The notes under the pieces are model-generated. The model was given only the letters and a program-made list of their open reading frames with translations. It was not told the DNA's origin and ran no database searches. A DNA stretch of 64,000 nucleotides from Thalassobacterium maritimum (lineage in GTDB: Bacteria; Verrucomicrobiota; Verrucomicrobiia; Opitutales; Coraliomargaritaceae), in contig NZ_JARXHW010000030.1 in assembly GCF_031127805.1 (NCBI RefSeq), positions 1-64,000 on the forward strand, read 5' to 3'. This document shows, piece by piece, positions 57,978 through 64,000 of this stretch. A program made the translations under genes and the position numbers. Position 1 is the stretch's first letter. Each line of letters begins with the position of its first letter.

Positions 57978-59684
57978 TTAATCCTCGATGTATGTTAGGA
58001 AAATACGCACCAATGCTGAATCGTTGGCAGAGACTGAATCTAAGAGTCGCAGGGTGACTTGATCAAATTCAGGGTTGATGGGCGTGCGCTCGCCAACTTC
58101 CTGATACAGGTTATCGATGGCTAGCCATTCTTGAGTGGCTGGGGCGTAACGCTGCAGCTGATAGTGCAAGTTGGGCGCATTGTTGCGCACTGGCAGGCTG
58201 AATTGGAAGTGGTCGCTACCTTGTTCACTGCTGACGATACTCAAGGGCAGCTGGTAGATGTCACTTTTGCTCGGGTCTAGGTTGAAGGCGAATTCTACTA
58301 GGTTTGCATTTGAATCTTGATCCATGTCTTCGATGGCGTCGCTCTCGCCATGCATGCGCTGGCTGAGCGTGAATTTCTCACGTTCCCAAAATTCATAACG
58401 CGTCAGAATCGGAAGTAGGGTGAGGTCTTGAGTCGTGCTTAATGGATTGGTCGCATCATTGTCATTGACCACGATATTTAAGTTCACAGGGCTAGAGCTT
58501 ATCGGCGTAAAGTTTAAGCCGTATTGCGCACTGAGTGTGGTATTGATACGGTCAATCGGGGCGGTGAGTGTCAGTTGCCCGGTGCCATTTCCAGTAATCT
58601 GGGTTGCGCTTAGACCATTAGGGATGCTTGTGCTGAGCTCTAACTGCCCGCTTGAAACTGTGAGCGTTAAACTGGAGTGATTTAGGGCATCGGCATCGCT
58701 GATGGCGATACCTCTGAGATAAGTTGTGCTGAGCTCGCAAACTTCAAATTCAGCGGGGCTGATGATCTCCGGAGCGGCATTGGGCTCTGTGATTTCAATG
58801 GTGACTGTGTGCGTGCGCGTGCTGGATCCATCGTTGTCGTCAACGGAGATCCGGATCGCTCCTGTGCCCTCGCTGTTATTGGCTGTGAAGTAGACGGTTC
58901 GAGTGTCGCCAGTGCCAGTAATTGATATCGAACTATTGGCAATCAAGCTAGTATCTAGTGAAGTGGCGCTACTGCTGATTGAGCTGATTGCAGTATCTGA
59001 ATCACTAATGTTGAAAGTAAATGAGCTGCGGACGCCTGGAGCGACGGTTTTGAGCGTGGTGCCTGAGATGATGGGGGCCACTGAGGTGCCTCCTGATCCG
59101 TCTCCGACGTCGAGGCTGGCCTCATTGAGCACTTGGCTCCACTGCGCATAAACGGTAATGCTGGGGCTAGAATCAGCCGGCGTGTTGGTATAGTTAACGC
59201 GCATGGCGCCGTATTGCAGTATGACTGTCTCTTCGACGAGTTCTTGATCCTTGGCGCCGTTCCAGTTGATCTCCTGCAACATCAGTCCGCGTAAGTCGAC
59301 ATCGTAAAAGGGGGTGCTGGAGGCACTGGTCCCGCGAGGAGTCATCTCAACTGCGAGCAGCCGAGCCGAGCTGATCTGTTGCCCGGTTGCCAATCGCTCG
59401 AATAATTTGGGGGAAGCTGTGTTGATGGATTTTGTGATCGTAAACGGCTGAAAACTGGCTCGACCAGCCCCGGAACCACTGCCACCACTTCCAATGCTGA
59501 TTGTATTCTCGACGCCGAGTTCAAAGGTCCACAACTCATTCCAACCCTGATAGTTCGTATTTTTACTTTCGCCTGCGAAGCCCTCGGCACCGCCCTCGAA
59601 CTGCATATACGCATCCCATGCGGCCACGCTGTACGAGCTGGAGAGCCATAGCGCAATGACGGAAGCTAAAATTCGAGATTTCAC
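57978..59684 (-). CDS. Exported Hcp-domain protein with Ig/cadherin-like repeats
   Basis: This 568-residue protein begins (GTG) with a signal peptide (to AA-WD, about residue 22). Residues 23-190 are an Hcp-type domain: WDAYMQFEGGAEGFAGES, WNELWTFELGVEN, GAGRASFQPFTITKSINTAS, YDVDLRGLMLQEINWNG and EETVILQYGAMRVNY. Two or more Ig/cadherin-like segments follow (195-420), then a tail with DMDQDSNANLVEFAFNLDP, common at the C-terminus of exported proteins in this phylum. True T6SS Hcp lacks a signal peptide and other domains. It is co-directional with the next gene, 47 bases apart. Confidence 0.75.
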   Translation of the reverse strand: MKSRILASVIALWLSSSYSVAAWDAYMQFEGGAEGFAGESKNTNYQGWNELWTFELGVENTISIGSGGSGSGAGRASFQPFTITKSINTASPKLFERLATGQQISSARLLAVEMTPRGTSASSTPFYDVDLRGLMLQEINWNGAKDQELVEETVILQYGAMRVNYTNTPADSSPSITVYAQWSQVLNEASLDVGDGSGGTSVAPIISGTTLKTVAPGVRSSFTFNISDSDTAISSISSSATSLDTSLIANSSISITGTGDTRTVYFTANNSEGTGAIRISVDDNDGSSTRTHTVTIEITEPNAAPEIISPAEFEVCELSTTYLRGIAISDADALNHSSLTLTVSSGQLELSTSIPNGLSATQITGNGTGQLTLTAPIDRINTTLSAQYGLNFTPISSSPVNLNIVVNDNDATNPLSTTQDLTLLPILTRYEFWEREKFTLSQRMHGESDAIEDMDQDSNANLVEFAFNLDPSKSDIYQLPLSIVSSEQGSDHFQFSLPVRNNAPNLHYQLQRYAPATQEWLAIDNLYQEVGERTPINPEFDQVTLRLLDSVSANDSALVRIFLTYIED

Positions 59685-59731
59685 AACTCAGTCAGGAATC
59701 CAGTCAGGAATCAAATTCTCGTGTTGCTGAC

Positions 59732-60331
59732 CTAGTTGATTTCCAAAGAAGCCTCATTGAGCACTTGGCTCCACTGCGCAGTCTTTGCCGGCTCGAAGCT
59801 TCCGTCGAGTTTTTGCTTATAATAGTCAATTTGCATCGCGCCATACTGAATCACGATGGTTTCTTCCACGATATCATCCCCATCACTACCAGACCAGGAG
59901 ATGTCTTGTACCATTACAAATTTCAGGGTGTACCTGAGAAATGTGTCACCCGATGGACTGCCCGATTGACGCATGTAAATGATCATCTCGTCGAGATGTT
60001 GGCCATTGGTCAGATGAGTAAAGAAGCCCGTGCTCGCAGTATCGACCTTTTTGGTGAGGGTCATTGCTTTGAAAGTCGCACGGCCTGCACCTCCGCCTCC
60101 GCTGATAGAACCAATATTCACAGTGTTTTCCGCCCCGATCTTAAAGGAAAGCACCTCAAAGGCACCTAAACGTTGAGCCTCTTGGTCCAGGGTTTCACCG
60201 ATGACCGTTGTGCTATCTGTCGCATACATGAAAACGTCATAGGAAGCATTTGCCGTCAAAAGTGGGCCACTGGCAATGAAGAGATAGAGGCAGCTCAGCA
60301 GCCAAGACTTGGGGGCTCGTAGTGTTTTCAT
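59732..60331 (-). CDS. Exported single-domain Hcp-like protein
   Basis: From ATG at 60331 this is 199 residues: signal peptide (to NASYD, about residue 29) and one Hcp-like domain (FEVLSFKIGAENTVNIGSIS, GGAGRATFKAMTLTKKVDTA, TFLRYTLKFVMVQDISWSGS, EETIVIQYGAMQIDYYKQ). The ending AQWSQVLNEASL is identical to the linker after the Hcp domain of the larger protein downstream, so one arose from the other by duplication. A TTG start at 60343 is less likely. Confidence 0.8.
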   Translation of the reverse strand: MKTLRAPKSWLLSCLYLFIASGPLLTANASYDVFMYATDSTTVIGETLDQEAQRLGAFEVLSFKIGAENTVNIGSISGGGGAGRATFKAMTLTKKVDTASTGFFTHLTNGQHLDEMIIYMRQSGSPSGDTFLRYTLKFVMVQDISWSGSDGDDIVEETIVIQYGAMQIDYYKQKLDGSFEPAKTAQWSQVLNEASLEIN

Positions 60332-60610
60332 AGTCGGAATCAAGGAAGTGAACAGCTAAGCAGGACTGCTGTGCAGCAGGGAAAATGGACTGTGTATAGA
60401 GCTTTAGCACAAATTTCCGCGATTAGAAAGTCTTAATGCCTCGATGCGTCAGCTTAATAGTCGGAGTCGTATGTTTTAGAAATAAGCCTATTGGAGACAT
60501 TTGATCACGATTAATTCAATCGTCTCGAGCTCTGAGTGCATTAAATAGACTTCGTTCTTTATCGCCTCAGGGATCTGACTAGTGTGCTCCGTTTTTCTAC
60601 AGAGATTAAT
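60332..60610. other. Divergent intergenic region
   Basis: Lies between the Hcp pair (minus) and apt (plus). It probably carries promoters for both; no operator or RNA element was recognised. Confidence 0.3.
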
Positions 60611-61126
60611 ATGAATATCGAATCCTACATCCGCGTGACTCCAGACTTTCCTAAGCCTGGTATCATCTTCCGTGATTTTACGCCTTTACTCGCCGATGGC
60701 CCGGCTTTTAAGGCTTTGATTGATCAGCTTAGCGCGCGCTATGCTGGCAAAGCAATCGATGTGGTGGTGGGGATCGAGGCGCGCGGCTTCGTCTTAGCAT
60801 CCGCCTTGGCCTACGCTTTGGGCGCCGGCACGGTATTGATCCGAAAAGCTGGCAAGTTGCCGCACGCCACGCATGCGCAAGAATATGAGCTCGAATATGG
60901 CTCCAGTGTCTTGGAAATCAGCTGCGATGCCTTGCAGGCGGGGCAACGCGTTTTGGTGGTCGACGATGTGCTGGCCACTGGCGGCACAATCGGCGCGGCG
61001 GTCCAGCTGCTGAGCGAACACTTCGCAGTCACGATTGAAGAGCTGGCATTTCTGATCGAACTCGATGACTTAAAAGGGCGCGAAAAGCTGCCCCAGTTGC
61101 CGATCCATTCAGTCTTTCACTATTAG
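60611..61126 (+). CDS. apt: Adenine phosphoribosyltransferase
   Basis: This 171-residue protein makes AMP from adenine and PRPP. The family opening (ESYIRVTPDFPKPGIIFRDF), the GIEARGF block and the PRPP loop VLVVDDVLATGGT (115-125) are clear. ATG 60611 gives the standard start; a GTG at 60584 only adds an uncharacteristic leader. Confidence 0.93.
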   Translation: MNIESYIRVTPDFPKPGIIFRDFTPLLADGPAFKALIDQLSARYAGKAIDVVVGIEARGFVLASALAYALGAGTVLIRKAGKLPHATHAQEYELEYGSSVLEISCDALQAGQRVLVVDDVLATGGTIGAAVQLLSEHFAVTIEELAFLIELDDLKGREKLPQLPIHSVFHY

Positions 61127-61162
61127 TCTATTAGGCATGACTCGTGCTCAGCCGCGAATACT

Positions 61163-62137
61163 ATGAAAATGAAAATTTGGTGTAATCTTGCTCTTGGGGA
61201 TGTAGAGCGAAAGCTTTTGCTAGACGGTCTGCACGGTCATGAACTGATTGAGTCCGAGGTCGGGGCGGCCTCAGTTCTTGCGGAGGCGGAGAGTGATCCT
61301 CTTCTAAACGAGGTCGATGTGGCCTTGGGCCAACCGGCCCCGCAGGACGTGCTCCAGGCGCCCAAACTTAAATACTTGCAGATCACCAGCGCGGGATACG
61401 CGCGCTATGATACGCCGAGCTTTCGTGCGGGCGTGCAAGCGCGCAATATTACGGTTGCGAATAGTTCGGGCGTGTATGACCTGCCCTGCGCGGAGCATTT
61501 GATGGCCTTCATGTTAGCACAAAGCCGTAATTTGCCAGCTGCGCTTTCGGAGAATTCCTGTGCCAGTGGCAGCGCGGAATGGAATGCGCTGCGCGCGGGC
61601 TGTCGGCCCTTGGCCGGCCAGTCGGTCTTGATCTTGGGCTATGGTGCGATCGCCGAAATGTTTGTGCAACTGCTGGCCCCCTTTAATATGAATGTCACTG
61701 CGGTGCGGCGCTCGCCCACCAGGAGCGAACGGGTGCCGACCGTCGCGTTGGATGCCTTGCCGGGCGTTTTGGGACAGGCGGACCACATCATCAGTATCTT
61801 GCCTGAAAGCGCGCAAACTTTGAACTTTGTCGACGCCAAGTTCTTGGCCGAGGTCAAAGCGGGGGCTGCTTTTTATAATATCGGTCGCGGCACCACCGTG
61901 AATCAGGCAGACTTGGCCGATGCGCTGCGCAGTCAACACTTGCATTCCGCCTGGTTGGATGTGACCGATCCGGAACCACTGCCGGAGCAGCATCCCTTGC
62001 GGGATTTGCCAAACTGCCACATTACGCCACACACTGCGGGCGGGCATTTGGGTGAATCGCTCAGCGTCATACGACACTTCTTGAAAAACTTGCAGGCCTT
62101 CGAATCCGGCCAGCCCTTACAGAATCGGATTATGTAG
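61163..62137 (+). CDS. D-isomer-specific 2-hydroxyacid dehydrogenase
   Basis: This 324-residue protein has the NAD-binding loop LILGYGAIA (Gly159-x-Gly161, Ala at the third glycine), FYNIGRGTTVNQADL with the substrate arginine, the catalytic glutamate in DPEPLPEQHPL and catalytic His in HITPHTAGG. It reduces a 2-keto acid or oxidises a 2-hydroxy acid; the substrate is unknown. It follows apt by 36 bases. Confidence 0.88.
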   Translation: MKMKIWCNLALGDVERKLLLDGLHGHELIESEVGAASVLAEAESDPLLNEVDVALGQPAPQDVLQAPKLKYLQITSAGYARYDTPSFRAGVQARNITVANSSGVYDLPCAEHLMAFMLAQSRNLPAALSENSCASGSAEWNALRAGCRPLAGQSVLILGYGAIAEMFVQLLAPFNMNVTAVRRSPTRSERVPTVALDALPGVLGQADHIISILPESAQTLNFVDAKFLAEVKAGAAFYNIGRGTTVNQADLADALRSQHLHSAWLDVTDPEPLPEQHPLRDLPNCHITPHTAGGHLGESLSVIRHFLKNLQAFESGQPLQNRIM

Positions 62138-62139
62138 CT

Positions 62140-62445
62140 TTATCTTTCAGTCTGGCAGGACCAGCATTCCGAGAGATAGCCGTCCACCGTGTTGTGACAG
62201 TTCGGGCAAGTCCATTCCGGCAGCTCTTTCGTGTCTTGATGCAAATACTCCTCGATAATTCGTTTCGCCTCATCCGCCTGGGCATCCTCCAGCACATGGA
62301 TGCTCGGGTAGAGGCTCGGAATCGGGATTTCCGTAATGTTGCCCCCGGTCCAATTTTTCACCAAAGTAGGAATGCCAGATTCTCGCAAAATACCATCGAT
62401 CAAGCCGATCGATGAACTGTCATGATGTCTGTAAACTTCTTGCAT
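62140..62445 (-). CDS. DUF2007-domain protein with C-terminal zinc ribbon
   Basis: This 101-residue protein has a DUF2007 (putative signal-transducing) domain in residues 1-68 (SIGLIDGILRESGIPTLVKN, then HVLEDAQADEAKRIIEEYL) and a zinc ribbon CPNCHN...CWSCQ at the end. It converges with the dehydrogenase gene, 2 bases apart. Function is not established for the family. Confidence 0.82.
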   Translation of the reverse strand: MQEVYRHHDSSSIGLIDGILRESGIPTLVKNWTGGNITEIPIPSLYPSIHVLEDAQADEAKRIIEEYLHQDTKELPEWTCPNCHNTVDGYLSECWSCQTER

Positions 62446-62474
62446 AAGGCTTCGGGGTTAAGAAAAGCCATAGC

Positions 62475-62500
62475 TTGCTACATAAAAGCTCAAGTAGCAA
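62475..62500 (-). terminator. Hairpin between the CRISPR array and the DUF2007 gene
   Basis: TTGCTAC (62475-62481) and GTAGCAA (62494-62500) form a perfect 7-base stem with a 12-base loop. On the minus strand it precedes a T-rich stretch. It may end transcripts of the array, which is read leftward. Confidence 0.35.
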
Positions 62501-62563
62501 TATAAAGATTGGGCATTGGGGGCGTTTGAATCGTACTGTCTGGTTGCTGGCGTATTTCATAAC

Positions 62564-64000
62564 CAGTTCATCCCCACGCGAGTGGGGAATGCCCGTCGAA
62601 GCTGGTGAGGGTTATGTTGCCCTTCGGTTCATCCCCACGCGAGTGGGGAATGCTTTTTTATGCTGCAACCGCAGCCGACTGACCACGGTTCATCCCCACG
62701 CGAGTGGGGAATGCCCGTCGAAGCTGGTGAGGGTTATGTTGCCCTTCGGTTCATCCCCACGCGAGTGGGGAATGCTTCGCCGATCGTGTCGACTGGCATG
62801 CGGCGGCCGGTTCATCCCCACGCGAGTGGGGAATGCTAGTTGGTTGTGATTGCTCGCTCGCGCTAGTCCGGTTCATCCCCACGCGAGTGGGGAATGCTAG
62901 ATTCCTTAATGGGGGGCCTAGCTATCACGCGGTTCATCCCCACGCGAGTGGGGAATGCTTATTGTCTATGATCTGGCATGCATGCCCCGTCGGTTCATCC
63001 CCACGCGAGTGGGGAATGCCCGTTTGGACAGTGCGAGAGGCAAACGCGATCCGGTTCATCCCCACGCGAGTGGGGAATGCTTCGCGGGCGTCGTTCTGTG
63101 CGTATTGTGTCACGGTTCATCCCCACGCGAGTGGGGAATGCCTTGTTTTGGGGAGGTCGAATTGCTCGCAGAGCGGTTCATCCCCACGCGAGTGGGGAAT
63201 GCCTTGTTTTGGGGAGGTCGAATTGCTCGCAGAGCGGTTCATCCCCACGCGAGTGGGGAATGCCGATTGAAATAAAACGGGGTAAAAATTCCGGCCGGTT
63301 CATCCCCACGCGAGTGGGGAATGCTATTCGCCAGCGAGCAGGCGATTGCGCCAAGTCGGTTCATCCCCACGCGAGTGGGGAATGCTTTTTAGCACCAGCA
63401 AAACAAAGAATTTTTTCCGGTTCATCCCCACGCGAGTGGGGAATGCTTTACGCGGTATCGCCTGAACAGGGCACCGCCCGGTTCATCCCCACGCGAGTGG
63501 GGAATGCACGGTGAAGTGTCTCCTCGTGTTGGGGAGGCACGGTTCATCCCCACGCGAGTGGGGAATGCGCTTATGTCTTGCAGACGGCTTTGCGAAAATA
63601 CGGTTCATCCCCACGCGAGTGGGGAATGCGCGTGTTTGCTCTCGTCCTGGGTGTTCGCAAGCGGTTCATCCCCACGCGAGTGGGGAATGCTACACGCAAA
63701 GCGAATTAGCCTATGAACTAGGCGGTTCATCCCCACGCGAGTGGGGAATGCGCAACTCGTTATCATCTCCAGCATCCATCTCGCGGTTCATCCCCACGCG
63801 AGTGGGGAATGCGTTTGTCTTGATGGGTTAAAATGGTGATTCTTCGGTTCATCCCCACGCGAGTGGGGAATGCCGAATAATATCGGTGCACCGTCTCTTT
63901 GTTGCCGGTTCATCCCCACGCGAGTGGGGAATGCGATATAGAGAGCACAATACCACAGCAAAATTACGGTTCATCCCCACGCGAGTGGGGAATGCTGTTC
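62564..64000 (-). CRISPR. Type I-E-like CRISPR array, 24 repeats, continues past the window
   Basis: A 29-base repeat (plus-strand start CGGTTCATCCCC, end GTGGGGAATGC; internal stem CCCCAC-GCGA-GTGGGG) recurs every 61 bases from 62564 to 63967, with 23 complete 32-base spacers. Read on the minus strand the repeat starts GCATTCCCC and ends GGGGATGAACCG, the polarity of type I-E repeats whose 3' end forms the ATGAACCG crRNA handle. The array is thus transcribed leftward and its leader lies beyond 64000. The leftmost repeat has one change (G to A at its second base), as expected for the leader-distal end. Spacers 1 and 3 are identical, as are 10 and 11. No cas gene is in the window. Confidence 0.97.

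Noticed and set aside
57978..60331. Type VI secretion system locus
   Set aside because: Only Hcp-like domains are present, both with Sec signals; no tssB, tssC, vgrG, clpV or membrane-complex gene is in the window.
62475..63831. Several open frames with repeated peptides such as PTRVGNA and HPHASGEC
   Set aside because: They are translations of the CRISPR repeat in three frames, not genes.

Overview
The window looks like a chromosomal segment of a Verrucomicrobiota bacterium, most plausibly of the class Opitutae (Coraliomargarita/Lentimonas-like marine polysaccharide degraders). This is inferred from gene content, not from a marker gene: an alternative complex III (Act) operon joined to a cbb3 oxidase, RecBCD, sulfatases next to GH29/GH95/GH141-type fucosidases, a sialate O-acetylesterase and EF-hand esterases. 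No rRNA or tRNA gene was recognised.

Layout. 0-7.3 kb is accessory: a tandem dispersed repeat, a small-molecule kinase plus inositol-monophosphatase-family pair, an EamA transporter, a decayed SRPBCC/GyrI gene, a PhoD-like protein that has lost its metal ligands, and two poorly known genes. 7.4-13.3 kb is a tight operon: M42 aminopeptidase, RimB-like retropepsin, RimK with a C-terminal RCK_C domain, AstE-like deacylase, then a copper-type P1B ATPase. 13.6-25.5 kb is the respiratory block: a small TAT-like protein, ActABCDEF, a small membrane protein, CcoS, CcoN, CcoO and a mono-haem CcoP. Here ActB/ActC would oxidise quinol and haem subunits ActA, ActE, CcoO and CcoP would carry electrons to the CcoN site; the upstream ATPase is a plausible copper supplier. 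25.5-27.8 kb holds repeats, lrgAB and a divergent LysR regulator with two visible palindromes. 27.9-36.9 kb is recC-recB-recD.

36.9-50.9 kb is a fucose-rich sulfated-polysaccharide utilisation island. Two same-orientation MITE-like repeats (36913..37101 and 43922..44076) bracket its left half, and damaged genes lie against both: an antisense EF-hand remnant fused to a 5'-truncated GH95, and a sulfatase with an in-frame TAG. The right half (esterase, EF-hand esterase, sialate O-acetylesterase, GH29, sulfatase) appears intact.

51-62.4 kb carries a YhhQ-type queuosine-precursor transporter, a two-gene cassette (FeeM/GNAT-like acyltransferase fused to a cyclic-nucleotide-binding domain, plus an LCM-family carboxyl methyltransferase), a HipB/HipA-like pair whose HipA has lost its catalytic residues, an esterase paralogue, a DEAD-box helicase, two exported Hcp-domain proteins with no other type VI secretion gene nearby, apt, a 2-hydroxyacid dehydrogenase and a DUF2007/zinc-ribbon protein. 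The window ends inside a type I-E-like CRISPR array (24 repeats seen). Repeat polarity and a degenerate left-end repeat place the leader, and probably the cas genes, beyond the right edge.

The best leads for undescribed biology are the GNAT-CNB/methyltransferase cassette, the secreted Hcp pair, the pseudo-enzymes (PhoD-like and HipA-like), and a repeat family that sits on gene 3' ends and supplies stop codons.
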